Positions 8,867 to 17,299 of a stretch of DNA of 63,764 nt are shown here, piece after piece (the first letter of the stretch is position 1; each line of letters starts with the position of its first letter). The translations under genes were made by a program, and so were the position numbers. The DNA is from Oscillospiraceae bacterium. GTDB lineage: Bacteria; Bacillota; Clostridia; Oscillospirales; SIG627. The DNA is taken from positions 1 through 63,764 of the forward strand of contig SVRV01000011.1 of NCBI GenBank assembly GCA_015064635.1, given 5' to 3'. The notes under the pieces were generated by a model that did no database searches, had not been told where the DNA came from, and saw nothing but the letters and a program-made list of their open reading frames with translations.

Positions 8867-10078
8867 TTATTTTTCGTTTTGCAAATACTTGATTGCGGCA
8901 CAAAGCTGCGCATCCTCACTCTCGTCAATAAGGTAGAAATGCTTTTCTGCTTCCTCCGAGAGCTTAACCTCCATGTCGGGCACGATTCCAACACCGTCGT
9001 AGCTCTCGCCCGAAGGAGGGAGGTAATACTGTGTTGAGAATTTTACTGCACTTCCGTCGGAAAGAGGGAAGGTGGTCTGTATGGTACCCTTGCCGTAGGT
9101 GGTTGTACCGATAAAATATGCCTTGTTATGGTCCATAAGCGCCGCTGTAAAGAGCTCAGCAGCACTGGCTGACGAATTGTTTGCAAGCACTACCATGGGG
9201 AGTGCTATTTCAGACGCATCCGAGGTTTCAATAATCTCATTGCCGTTCTTGTCACGTGTTATTACGATTTTGCCCTCGGGAAGTAAAAAGTCCAGAATCT
9301 GCTTTATTGTGTCGTACTCACCGCCGGGATTGTTTCTCACGTCGAAAATGAGCTTCTCCGCACCGTCGGCAATAAGAGAATTCACAGCATTTTTGAACTG
9401 GTTGACCGTTGTATATCCGAATTGATATATTCTTACGTATCCTATCTTTTCGTCTGCATCGGTCATTTTATAGGTGACAAGTTGAGAATCAAAGTGACGG
9501 CGGGTAATACTGAATTCAAGTATCTCGTCATCGCGCAGAACTTCAAAATTGAGTACTGTACCTTCTTTTCCCAGCATTCTGTCAACTGTTTCGTCGTATC
9601 CAAGATCTGTGTAAAGAGAGCCGTCTACCGAGTATATAACGTCTCCGGGTTCAAGTCCCGCCTCGGATGCAGGTGTGTTTTCCATTACTTCAAATATGAC
9701 AACACGTTCTGTTCCCGCATCGTCAATTTGCTCTAACGTAACACGTATTCCTATTCCTACAAGCTCTCCGTAAATTGATAATTGGAGTTCTCTGTAAATG
9801 TCGGCTGTATAATAGCCTGCATGCTGGTCACCGAGTCCGTAAACATAACCCATTGCAACTGCTTCTGTGAGCTTGTCGTTATCAATATCTTTGACATAAT
9901 GCTCGTCTACAAGAGCTTCAATTTCGGAAAGCTTTGGATTTTCAAGTGGCTTTACGGTGAATTCCTTAACGATTTTATTGTATTTTATCTGATCCTGTAC
10001 CTTAACTATTTGAAAAGTTAGCAGTGCAGCCAAAAACATCAACACAAGACATGCACTGAATGGGAGTTTTCTGTTCAT
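8867..10078 (-). CDS. S41-family C-terminal processing protease with PDZ domain
   Basis: A membrane-anchored serine protease of the CtpA/CtpB type, 403 residues. A single N-terminal hydrophobic segment (about residues 6-26) should place the rest outside the cell. A PDZ domain follows at about 110-195 (ENTPASEAGLEPGDVIYSVD). The peptidase domain has the expected Ser-Lys dyad, with Ser in NNSSASAAELF and Lys in TYGKGTIQ, plus the oxyanion motif DVRNNPGG. These proteases cut exported or wall-associated proteins. Here the gene lies directly downstream of an FtsEX-M23 hydrolase set, so control of peptidoglycan hydrolysis or of its activator is a sensible guess. All catalytic residues are present. 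Confidence 0.92.
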   Translation of the reverse strand: MNRKLPFSACLVLMFLAALLTFQIVKVQDQIKYNKIVKEFTVKPLENPKLSEIEALVDEHYVKDIDNDKLTEAVAMGYVYGLGDQHAGYYTADIYRELQLSIYGELVGIGIRVTLEQIDDAGTERVVIFEVMENTPASEAGLEPGDVIYSVDGSLYTDLGYDETVDRMLGKEGTVLNFEVLRDDEILEFSITRRHFDSQLVTYKMTDADEKIGYVRIYQFGYTTVNQFKNAVNSLIADGAEKLIFDVRNNPGGEYDTIKQILDFLLPEGKIVITRDKNGNEIIETSDASEIALPMVVLANNSSASAAELFTAALMDHNKAYFIGTTTYGKGTIQTTFPLSDGSAVKFSTQYYLPPSGESYDGVGIVPDMEVKLSEEAEKHFYLIDESEDAQLCAAIKYLQNEK

Positions 10079-10105
10079 AGAGTCTTATTCTCCTCCGTTT
10101 TTGCT

Positions 10106-11314
10106 CTATTTGGGCTCGGTTATGTACTTTTTGGGGTCAACGTATTCGCCGTTTTCGAGCATTGCAAAGTGAAGGTGGTTACCGGTAGAATTTCCCGTAC
10201 TTCCAACCTCCGCAATCTTATCACCCTTTTGTACCTTGTCACCAACTTGAGCAATAAGCTTTGAGCAATGAGCGTAAAGAGAAGTTACTCCGCCGCCGTG
10301 GTCGATAATGATGTAAAGACCGAAGCTGGATGAACGCTTGCTGAGAATTACCGTTCCGCTGTTTGATGCAAGGATGGGAGTTCCTCTCACACAAGCAAAG
10401 TCTATACCTCTGTGGAAATCTGTAGGACGGCTTCCGTTTTTCCATACACGCCATCCAAAGCCGCCGGTGTTCCAATAGGTAACATCATAGGGGAGGGGGA
10501 ATCTGAATCCGTTACCTGTGTAATCGACTCTTTCCTGCTCTTTGATTTTTGCTTGAATTTCTTTTATTTCGTTTGAAATTGAATTAGCTTCCGCTTCTTT
10601 AGCGTTATACTGCTCCTGATATTTCGATTCGTCATTCTGATATGACTTGAGGTAGGAATCGGCAACCTCTATTTTTTCTCCGAGCTCAACTTTTTTAGCT
10701 TCAAGAGATGTGATGCTTTCGTTACATTTGTCTCTTGTAACAACAACTTCATCCTTGAGAACTTCAAGATCAAATTTATCGGATGACAAATCCTCAATGA
10801 GTATTCTGTCATACTCAAAGAGTGCATCTGCAACCTCTATTCTTGTCAAAAGGTCTGTAAAATCTGCCGAGCCGAGAATATAAGACAGTATATTTACCGT
10901 ACCTGTTTCTTGTTGCATTACAAGTCTTTCGGCGATAACGTCAAGTGTTTGCTGAATTTCACTTTCCTTTTCGCCAATAGCGGTTTCGGTCTCTGTTATC
11001 TGTGTGTTATATTCGTCAATAAGCTTGGTAATTGTTTCTATTTCACGCTCTGTGAGTGTTATTTCTTCGTCAAGCTGCTTCTTTATAGCTATCTGGTCTG
11101 CCTGACCTTGCTTTGCGGCATCTATGTTTCTTTTGATCTGACCGAGAGAGTCCTGAATACTTTTAAGGTCACTTTCAAGAGTCTTTACCGTTTCTTTATT
11201 TTCCGACAGGGTCGCAGCCTTTGTTTCAACATTATAGTCGTCCGAGCTTAAAAAAACTGTCGTAAAAGAAACTGCAGCAACAATGAAGACAAGGAATATC
11301 CTTTTAAATTTCAT
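10106..11314 (-). CDS. Coiled-coil M23 peptidase, FtsEX-associated murein hydrolase
   Basis: An exported 402-residue protein with signal peptide (residues 1 to about 32), two long coiled-coil segments (about 35-125 and 170-255) and a C-terminal LytM/M23 domain (about 290-395). Zinc ligands are seen in HRGID and HLHF, with the typical SLYAHCSKL and STGNSTGNHLHF stretches, so the peptidase should be catalytically competent rather than an EnvC-type activator. In other bacteria FtsEX signals across the membrane to coiled-coil hydrolases of exactly this plan (EnvC, PcsB and relatives). The gene is 30 bp downstream of ftsX, which strongly supports partnership in septal peptidoglycan cleavage. Confidence 0.9.
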   Translation of the reverse strand: MKFKRIFLVFIVAAVSFTTVFLSSDDYNVETKAATLSENKETVKTLESDLKSIQDSLGQIKRNIDAAKQGQADQIAIKKQLDEEITLTEREIETITKLIDEYNTQITETETAIGEKESEIQQTLDVIAERLVMQQETGTVNILSYILGSADFTDLLTRIEVADALFEYDRILIEDLSSDKFDLEVLKDEVVVTRDKCNESITSLEAKKVELGEKIEVADSYLKSYQNDESKYQEQYNAKEAEANSISNEIKEIQAKIKEQERVDYTGNGFRFPLPYDVTYWNTGGFGWRVWKNGSRPTDFHRGIDFACVRGTPILASNSGTVILSKRSSSFGLYIIIDHGGGVTSLYAHCSKLIAQVGDKVQKGDKIAEVGSTGNSTGNHLHFAMLENGEYVDPKKYITEPK

Positions 11315-11344
11315 ATGCGTACCTTTCTTCTTTCATCTGTGCGT

Positions 11345-12244
11345 TTAATGCTCCTTGTTATACTTCTTGAGTGATATATAGCTTCCTATAACACCGGTTG
11401 AAATACCTATCAGCGCAAACGCCGCAATAAGAGTATTTCTGACGGAGCTAAAGCTTACAAGCGAGAGTATTTCATACTGCTCCGCAAGTCCGAGTATGAG
11501 ATATTTGTAAATAAAGTACTGAAGTATAAATGCAATGATTGCGGCGATAATACCGATTGCAAGTCCCTCAAGAAGGAATGGTGTGGATACAAACCTGTTT
11601 GTAGCTCCTATGTGTCTCATAAGTGCGATTTCGTCACGTCGTGAAAATACCGACAGCTTTATCGTATTTATGATAACAAAAAGTGAAACTACAAGGAGAA
11701 GCACAAGCAACCATGAGAATATAATGGCAACAGCATTTTTTATACTGTTGATTTTCTCGACTACCTGTGTGTCAACATTTATTTTTGAAATGTAGTCAAT
11801 TTCATTTTCTATTTTCATCATAAGCGACTCAACGTTTGCCGTGGGTTTATAGGTCACGTAGAATGAGTCCTTGAGAGGATTGTTGTCTTTGTAAGCGTCG
11901 CGAAGGAAGTCAGCCTCCGAGTACTGGGAAATCTGATTCTCCAGAGCCTGTTCCTTTGAAACAAATTCAACACTTTCTACGTAATCGTAGCTGTTGAGCT
12001 TGTTTTCTATTTCCTTCACTTGATAATCGTCTGCTTCTCTGTCTACAAATATAACGATTTTATTATAACCGTCAATTTTGTCAATGTTATGGTTTATGTT
12101 TTTCATAACAAGGAAAAACGTTCCCATTATGGCAAGACAGGCAAAAAGAACAAAAATCGAAGAGAGAGTCATAACGGTATTCTTCACAAGACCGATAAGC
12201 GCAAGCTTCAAAGAATAACCTATTTTAGGTGCTCTAAACTTCAT
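11345..12244 (-). CDS. ftsX: Cell division ABC transporter permease FtsX
   Basis: Integral membrane partner of FtsE, about 299 residues. It has the FtsX topology: one N-terminal membrane helix (about residues 20-45), a large outer loop (50-165) and three C-terminal helices. The sequences MRHIGATNRFVSTPFLLEG and GSYISLKKYN are characteristic. FtsX passes ATP-driven changes to peptidoglycan hydrolases outside the cell. The ATG at 12244 is preferred because CAGGTG lies 6 bp upstream; ATG 12250 is too close to that site. The start overlaps the end of ftsE by 11 bp, which indicates translational coupling. The M23 hydrolase follows. Confidence 0.95.
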   Translation of the reverse strand: MKFRAPKIGYSLKLALIGLVKNTVMTLSSIFVLFACLAIMGTFFLVMKNINHNIDKIDGYNKIVIFVDREADDYQVKEIENKLNSYDYVESVEFVSKEQALENQISQYSEADFLRDAYKDNNPLKDSFYVTYKPTANVESLMMKIENEIDYISKINVDTQVVEKINSIKNAVAIIFSWLLVLLLVVSLFVIINTIKLSVFSRRDEIALMRHIGATNRFVSTPFLLEGLAIGIIAAIIAFILQYFIYKYLILGLAEQYEILSLVSFSSVRNTLIAAFALIGISTGVIGSYISLKKYNKEH

Positions 12245-12920
12245 CTTCATCACCTGCTTTCTTATGGTCATCTGCAAGGTAACCGTCATTGAGTGTCAGA
12301 ACACGTTTGTTGTAATACTTTACCATTTTGATATCGTGTGATATTACGATAACAGTCTTTCCCACGTCGTTTACCTTTTTTAACAGCTCCATCATTTCAA
12401 CCGACATGATGGGGTCGCTGTTACTGGTAGGCTCATCCGCTATAACAATGCTGGGATTGTTTACAAGGGCACGGGCAAGGGCAACACGTCTTTGCTCACC
12501 GCCCGAGAGCTGATTGGGATAATGATATGCCTGATTTTCAAGGTTTACGTATTTTAAAAAGCGCCATACTCTTTGCTTGATAAGCTTGTTTGGTTCACCG
12601 ATAACGTGCATTGCAAATGCAACGTTGTCAAATACTGTCATGTTAGGGAAGAGTCTGTGGTCCTGGAAAACAAATCCCAGAGTTCTTCTGAAATAGGGAA
12701 TTTTTCTCTTCTTTATTTTGCCAAGGTCATATCCGTTAACTTCAATTTTTCCGGTTGTTGGCTTTTCTTCTCCAAGGAGAAGCTTTGTGAGTGTTGTTTT
12801 TCCCGCACCATTCGGTCCTATAATGAACACGAAATCGCCGTCCGGAATAGTTACTGAAACATCGGACAGAGCTTTTGTGCCGTTAGGGTATACTTTTGAT
12901 ACATTCGATAGTTTTATCAT
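12234..12920 (-). CDS. ftsE: Cell division ATP-binding protein FtsE
   Basis: ABC ATPase of 228 residues that drives FtsX. Walker A is GPNGAGKTT, the signature motif LSGGEQRR, Walker B IVIADEPTSNSDP, and the H-loop ISHD. FtsE usually reads GPSGAGKST at Walker A, so the Asn and Thr here are slightly unusual but compatible with ATP binding. It is the first gene of the set ftsE-ftsX-M23-S41-greA-lysS. The arrangement links wall hydrolysis control with transcription and translation factors in one transcription unit. Confidence 0.95.
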   Translation of the reverse strand: MIKLSNVSKVYPNGTKALSDVSVTIPDGDFVFIIGPNGAGKTTLTKLLLGEEKPTTGKIEVNGYDLGKIKKRKIPYFRRTLGFVFQDHRLFPNMTVFDNVAFAMHVIGEPNKLIKQRVWRFLKYVNLENQAYHYPNQLSGGEQRRVALARALVNNPSIVIADEPTSNSDPIMSVEMMELLKKVNDVGKTVIVISHDIKMVKYYNKRVLTLNDGYLADDHKKAGDEDEV

Positions 12921-12970
12921 TATTATATCCTTATTATTCTACTTTTTGTTTTACTTCTTTACGCAAACAT

Positions 12971-12999
12971 ACTCATTGCGAGTTTTTTTCGCAATGAGT
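12971..12999. terminator. Hairpin between regulator gene and ftsE
   Basis: A 10-bp perfect stem, ACTCATTGCG and its complement, with a T-rich loop lies between the PucR-type regulator and ftsE. A T-run follows on the plus strand, but only a weak one on the minus strand, so it is an imperfect terminator for the minus-strand regulator gene. Partial readthrough into ftsE is possible. Confidence 0.45.
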
Positions 13000-13007
13000 T
13001 TTGTTTT

Positions 13008-14093
13008 TTAATAATTTCCTGATTTTGATGATAAATACTTTTTGACCATGAGCGCAACCTTGAAGGTGATAGCGTGCTCAAATTCTCGAAGGTCAAGACC
13101 TGTGAGCTTCTTAATTTTCTCAAGTCTGTAAACAAGGGTGTTTCTATGTACAAAAAGCTTACGTGATGTCTCTGAAACGTTGAGGTTGTTTTCGAAGAAT
13201 GCCTGAATGGTGATAAGAGTTTCTCTGTCAAGAGCTTCAAATGCACCCTTCTTGAATACTTCGTTTAAAAACATTTCGCAAAGTGTTGTAGGCAACTGAT
13301 AAATAAGTCTGCCGATACCGAGATTCTGGTAGCTTATAACACTCTTTTCGGTGTCAAATACTTTACCTACTTCGAGGGATATCTGGGCTTCCTTATATGA
13401 ACGAGCAAGCTCCTTGATGGATTCAACCGCAGTACCGATACCTACAAAGGACTTCAAATAGAATTCTGCATTAACAGTGTCAACTATGTTCTTCGCAGTC
13501 TTGATGATTTCCTTCATATCCTCGTTTTGCTTTATTTCACGTACAAGAACAACCTCGTTCTCGCCAACGCCGATAACGTAGTCCTTGTTCTTGTCCGGAT
13601 AAAGGTTTTGAATAACGTCAAGGGGAACACAGTCATTTTTGCCTATGAACTTTATGAGATACACTATTCTGGGAGTTTCGTTGTTTATGTGAAGCTCCTT
13701 AGATTTGATGTATATATCACTGGGAAGAATGTTGTCAAGAATAACATTCTTAACAAAGCTTGCCTTGTCATATTTTTCATCATAAAGTGATTTGATATTT
13801 GTCAGCGAAATACAAAGAATTGTGGCAAGGTTGTCAGCAACTGCATCGGTACCTTCAACAAAAACCACATATTCAATTTTTTCGTGATTGTTGATAGGAT
13901 GATAAGTATAGTTGTTGGAGCGGAAAGTATCGCTTGTATAAGCAAGCTCATCCTTCACCCCATCAAGGCTCTCACCGATTCTTACAAGTTCACTGCATGC
14001 TATAATATTACCGTTTTTGTCAACTACTCCGATTGTTCTGTCGATAGCATCCTTCATTTGATGAACAATGCTTTGGAAAAGTCTGTTTGACAT
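13008..14093 (-). CDS. PucR/CdaR-family transcriptional regulator
   Basis: A 361-residue soluble regulator. The N-terminal part (about 1-130) resembles the sugar-diacid-recognition sensor region, the middle (about 150-270) a GGDEF-like PucR domain, and the C-terminus (about 295-355) the PucR-type helix-turn-helix with NLNVSETSRKLFVHRNTLVY followed by RLEKIKKLTGLDL. Family members bind small molecules and activate nearby or unlinked operons. It is the last gene after rsmE and a membrane protein, with a 15-bp gap to the latter. The target genes are not evident from the sequence. Confidence 0.85.
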   Translation of the reverse strand: MSNRLFQSIVHQMKDAIDRTIGVVDKNGNIIACSELVRIGESLDGVKDELAYTSDTFRSNNYTYHPINNHEKIEYVVFVEGTDAVADNLATILCISLTNIKSLYDEKYDKASFVKNVILDNILPSDIYIKSKELHINNETPRIVYLIKFIGKNDCVPLDVIQNLYPDKNKDYVIGVGENEVVLVREIKQNEDMKEIIKTAKNIVDTVNAEFYLKSFVGIGTAVESIKELARSYKEAQISLEVGKVFDTEKSVISYQNLGIGRLIYQLPTTLCEMFLNEVFKKGAFEALDRETLITIQAFFENNLNVSETSRKLFVHRNTLVYRLEKIKKLTGLDLREFEHAITFKVALMVKKYLSSKSGNY

Positions 14094-14108
14094 CTTTATT
14101 TTTCCTCC

Positions 14109-14888
14109 TTACTTCAACGTTTTTACTGCATAGAATAATGCAAAGATAATAGTTTCAAGTGCAATTATAACATCATACACCAAGTATGAGCCGATGTTGA
14201 ACATTCCCAAAACAATGAAAAGAACAAAAACAACAGATGCAAAAATAAGAGGGAAGAGTTCAGCCTTGGACTTGGGTAATTTGAAGCCGAATTTAGCACC
14301 GCCACTTGAGCTTGCCTTTACTACCGCCAAAACAAATAAAGCCGCAACAACAATTGAAAGTGCTCTGAAGCCAAAGTGGGCAAGCTTGTTTTCGGTGGGA
14401 GATACAAGGTGAAGTGCGTATATTACAAATGCTCCTAATGCATTAAAAACCGTTACAAGGGTATATGACCCGGGAAATACTGTTGAAATAAAGAAAAGAA
14501 GCGACACTAAAACTATCAATATGATGGAGGGTACATATCCTACAAAAATGTATTTTGAAATAATAAGCGCCGCAATAAGTGCTACCAAAGAAACAGAAAG
14601 CAAAAAGTAAGAGGGTAGCACACGAAGACTTTCATCCTTATTTGACCTTCTGCATTTAAAGCAATAAAAAGCCGATAAAAGCGTCAGCACCAGCGGAATT
14701 ATCGGAATGTATTTTATAACCTTGCAGTAAGTTTCGTAGTATGCCAGTGCGCTTGTGGTATCAAGCCAGTTCTTTATTGACATCAATGTAAAGACAGATA
14801 CAAGAAGGAGCACAAAAACAACGATCATTCTTGTTGTTACAGTGTCCTCTCTTCTCGTCTTATACGAGTAATTTTGTTTCGCCGCCAT
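14109..14888 (-). CDS. Unknown multi-pass membrane protein
   Basis: I do not recognise a family. The 259-residue protein has a cytoplasmic-looking charged N-terminus (residues 1-19) and about seven or eight hydrophobic helices spread over residues 20-255. A small cysteine pair, CFKCRR near residue 78, lies in a short loop. It sits between rsmE (17 bp) and the PucR-type regulator (15 bp), all on the minus strand, so it should be co-transcribed with them. The close gene spacing does not indicate function. Confidence 0.7.
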   Translation of the reverse strand: MAAKQNYSYKTRREDTVTTRMIVVFVLLLVSVFTLMSIKNWLDTTSALAYYETYCKVIKYIPIIPLVLTLLSAFYCFKCRRSNKDESLRVLPSYFLLSVSLVALIAALIISKYIFVGYVPSIILIVLVSLLFFISTVFPGSYTLVTVFNALGAFVIYALHLVSPTENKLAHFGFRALSIVVAALFVLAVVKASSSGGAKFGFKLPKSKAELFPLIFASVVFVLFIVLGMFNIGSYLVYDVIIALETIIFALFYAVKTLK

Positions 14889-14905
14889 TTTGTTTACCTC
14901 ATAAA

Positions 14906-15640
14906 TTATAATCGAATTTCGTAAAGGAGCATTGCCATAACGGCGGGACCTGCCGTTTCTGTACGAAGAATAAGCTTACCCAGTGTTATGTCCTCGATTC
15001 CAAAAGACTTGGCATAATCTGCCTCGCTCGGAGAAACACCACCCTCGGGTCCGATATAGAACCCAAGAGTTGTAAAGTCTTTGTCTCTTATTACGTCCTT
15101 TACTGTTTTGCCGTCAGACAGCTCATAGCAAAAAAAGCCAATATCAAGCTCTGCCATCTTTTCGGCACATTCCTTGAAGGTGATAACATCGTGCACCTTG
15201 GGAATTATTCCTCTACCGCATTGTTTGGATGCTTCGAGTGCAATTTTGTTCCAACGCTCTACCTTCTTTTCTGCTCCTTTTGCATCGAGCTTTACAACAG
15301 AACGCTCTGCTGCAACGGGGTATATGTCATAAACACCCAGTTCAACCGATTTTTGTACCACCGTATCCATTTTGTCTCCCTTGACAAGCGCTTGAAAGAG
15401 AGTGATTCTGTGAGCATCCTCAACGGTGCTCTGACGAATGTCCTCCACCTTGAGCTCTACACCGTCCTCGGTAAAGGATTCTATTACACAGTCATAGTCT
15501 ACACTGTTTGAGCCGGTCACAACAAGTCTGTCACCGACCTTCATTCTAAGAGTTTTTGATATGTGGTGAGCATCATCTCCCGTAATACTTACGGTGTCGG
15601 ATACTTCAAAAGAGCAATCAGATAGAAAGAATTTAGGCAT
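14906..15640 (-). CDS. rsmE: 16S rRNA (uracil-1498-N3)-methyltransferase RsmE
   Basis: The protein methylates N3 of U1498 in 16S rRNA with S-adenosylmethionine. It is 244 residues, the usual size. The N-terminal PUA-like domain (about 1-70) includes HHISKTLRMKVGD, and the C-terminal SPOUT knot domain has the diagnostic FYIGPEGGVSPSE and LGKLILRTETAGPAVMAML. It follows prmA, a conserved pairing in Firmicutes, but has its own promoter at 15673-15701 in the 84-bp gap. Confidence 0.95.
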   Translation of the reverse strand: MPKFFLSDCSFEVSDTVSITGDDAHHISKTLRMKVGDRLVVTGSNSVDYDCVIESFTEDGVELKVEDIRQSTVEDAHRITLFQALVKGDKMDTVVQKSVELGVYDIYPVAAERSVVKLDAKGAEKKVERWNKIALEASKQCGRGIIPKVHDVITFKECAEKMAELDIGFFCYELSDGKTVKDVIRDKDFTTLGFYIGPEGGVSPSEADYAKSFGIEDITLGKLILRTETAGPAVMAMLLYEIRL

Positions 15641-15672
15641 TTTTTAAACCTTTCGGTTATATATTTGTATAC

Positions 15673-15701
15673 ATTATACTATATAATGACCGATTTGTCA
15701 A
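15673..15701 (-). promoter_or_regulatory. Promoter of rsmE operon
   Basis: On the minus strand a perfect TTGACA (15701-15696) and perfect TATAAT (15678-15673) are spaced by 17 bp. It should drive rsmE, the membrane protein and the regulator independently of prmA. Confidence 0.8.
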
Positions 15702-15724
15702 AGATTTTTTATATTTTTTGGTGA

Positions 15725-16708
15725 TTATTTTTCTTTTTTTAACAAAATTACCGACCAATCATCAAGAACTTCGCTTTCAATAACTGTAAAACCGCTCGAA
15801 ATAAGTGCTTTTTTCACTTCCTCCTCACGCTCGGAAATAATTCCCGATGCTATGAGATAACCGCCGACTTTCAGCTTTTCATAGAACATATCCGACATCA
15901 TTATGATAATACCTGCAACAATATTGGCACAAATTATGTCATATCCCTCTCCGACAGCTTCATAAAGACTCTTGTCTGCAAGAATATCTCCGTCAAGCAC
16001 CTTTACAACATCTGAACCGAGGTCGTTTTGTTCCATATTCTCTGCTGCAATTCTTGCCGCTACACTGTCAATGTCCACAGCAACAGCATCACCTGCACCA
16101 AGCTTCATTGCCGCAATTGTGAGAATACCGCTGCCGCATCCCATATCAAGCACATGCTCACCGCCGCGTATCACCTTTTCAAGCTTCTCAAGACAAAGCT
16201 TTGTTGTTGCGTGCGAACCGGTGCCGAAGGAGGATGACGGATCAATTTCAATAATATGTCTGTTTTTTGCAAGTTCTTCGGGAAGCTCCTCCCAGGTGGG
16301 TTTAACTGTGAGAGTGTCACCGACGGGAAACGGCTTGAAGTATTGTCTCCAGTTGTTCTCCCAATCCTCGTCACGAACGGTGTCCTGAGACCAAACGAGG
16401 CTTGCGTATCCGCCTTCGCTGTTGCGCATAGCGGTGAGCGCACGAACTGTTTCAGCGTATGTGGCATCTCCTTCCTCGTCGGTTCCGAAATATGCATATA
16501 ACACAGGAATGTTTCCTTCGGAGGCAATGAGCTCGTCATCTATATAATCGTAAAATATACCGCCGCCCGACAGTGTTTCCTCAAGGTCGGAAAAATCCTC
16601 TACCGTAAAGGTCTCAACACCTGCAATAACAAGAAGGTTTGATATGTCCTCTACAAAAAGAGGAGACGGCATTTCACTTGCTGTTATTCTCAATCTTAAC
16701 CAGGTCAT
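15725..16708 (-). CDS. prmA: Ribosomal protein L11 methyltransferase
   Basis: PrmA methylates ribosomal protein L11. The protein has an N-terminal substrate-recognition domain and a class I methyltransferase core, with motif I LDMGCGSGILTIAAMKLGA and NIVAGIIIMM as the NxxA-type motif (N-I-V-A). The upstream DPSSSFGTGSHATT segment is typical of PrmA. I choose ATG 16708 (MTWLRLRI) because GGAG lies 6 bp upstream; the longer frame from a GTG at 16726 includes that ribosome site. It overlaps no neighbour and precedes rsmE. Length of about 327 residues is normal. Confidence 0.95.
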   Translation of the reverse strand: MTWLRLRITASEMPSPLFVEDISNLLVIAGVETFTVEDFSDLEETLSGGGIFYDYIDDELIASEGNIPVLYAYFGTDEEGDATYAETVRALTAMRNSEGGYASLVWSQDTVRDEDWENNWRQYFKPFPVGDTLTVKPTWEELPEELAKNRHIIEIDPSSSFGTGSHATTKLCLEKLEKVIRGGEHVLDMGCGSGILTIAAMKLGAGDAVAVDIDSVAARIAAENMEQNDLGSDVVKVLDGDILADKSLYEAVGEGYDIICANIVAGIIIMMSDMFYEKLKVGGYLIASGIISEREEEVKKALISSGFTVIESEVLDDWSVILLKKEK

Positions 16709-16727
16709 AAAAATCTCCAATCTCACA

Positions 16728-16756
16728 AAAAGGAACGCAAATCTTGCGTTCCTTTT
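16728..16756 (-). terminator. Terminator of the P-loop gene
   Basis: A 13-bp perfect stem (AAAAGGAACGCAA and complement) with a 3-nt loop, followed by Ts on the minus strand, lies between the P-loop gene and prmA. Confidence 0.85.
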
Positions 16757-16777
16757 GCTATGTTGTTTTTTAATAAA

Positions 16778-17188
16778 TTAAAGGATGTACTTGTTGAGCT
16801 CAACAGGGAAGTCTGCCGCATCAATTGAAGCTGTTGTAATGCAATTGATTTCCTTTGCTGTTGTTATCTTGTCAAGAGCCTCTATAAATTTTACAAATTC
16901 AGCCTTATCATCCTTGCAGATTTTAAGTGATGAATCAATAAATATGTCCTTTATATCATAATTAGCGGAAATAATGCCACAAACCATACCGTAAAGCTGA
17001 TCGGCGTTTTCAACATCGAATAAATCTGTATCGACAAGTCTTACCTGGTGGCGCACATCAAACATAAGCTTGTTGCCCTTTTCAATGCATACTACATTTC
17101 CGGGGGAGGTTTCAACAGCCTTGTTTGCCAGTTCAATGAGATGCTTTGTTTTTCCGCTGCCTTTGAGACCAATGATTATTCTTACCAT
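16778..17188 (-). CDS. Small P-loop ATP/GTP-binding protein of unknown role
   Basis: The 136-residue protein begins with MVRIIIGLKGSGKT, a clear Walker A motif at residues 7-14, and has DIFIDSSL near residue 80 as a possible Walker B. I know no function for it. ATG 17188 is preferred because AAGGAAGG lies 8 bp upstream; the open frame extends further to 17251 without a better start. It has its own promoter (17240-17268) and terminator (16728-16756), so it is a single-gene unit. The following gene upstream is the serine recombinase of a mobile element. Confidence 0.75.
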   Translation of the reverse strand: MVRIIIGLKGSGKTKHLIELANKAVETSPGNVVCIEKGNKLMFDVRHQVRLVDTDLFDVENADQLYGMVCGIISANYDIKDIFIDSSLKICKDDKAEFVKFIEALDKITTAKEINCITTASIDAADFPVELNKYIL

Positions 17189-17239
17189 AATAATTACCTT
17201 CCTTTCACGGGTAAAATCGAAGAGTTTTCTTCTGTGCCT

Positions 17240-17268
17240 ATTATACAACAAACTCCAAAAAAAATCAA
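17240..17268 (-). promoter_or_regulatory. Promoter of the P-loop gene
   Basis: On the minus strand TTGATT (17268-17263) and TATAAT (17245-17240) are spaced by 17 bp, about 50 bp before the chosen start codon. Confidence 0.6.
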
Positions 17269-17299
17269 TAGGTTTTCAGCACTTTATCCTAAAAAATCT

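Noticed and set aside
12971..12999. Strong terminator for the PucR-type regulator
   Set aside because: Good stem, but the T-run is on the wrong strand; listed only as a weak hairpin.
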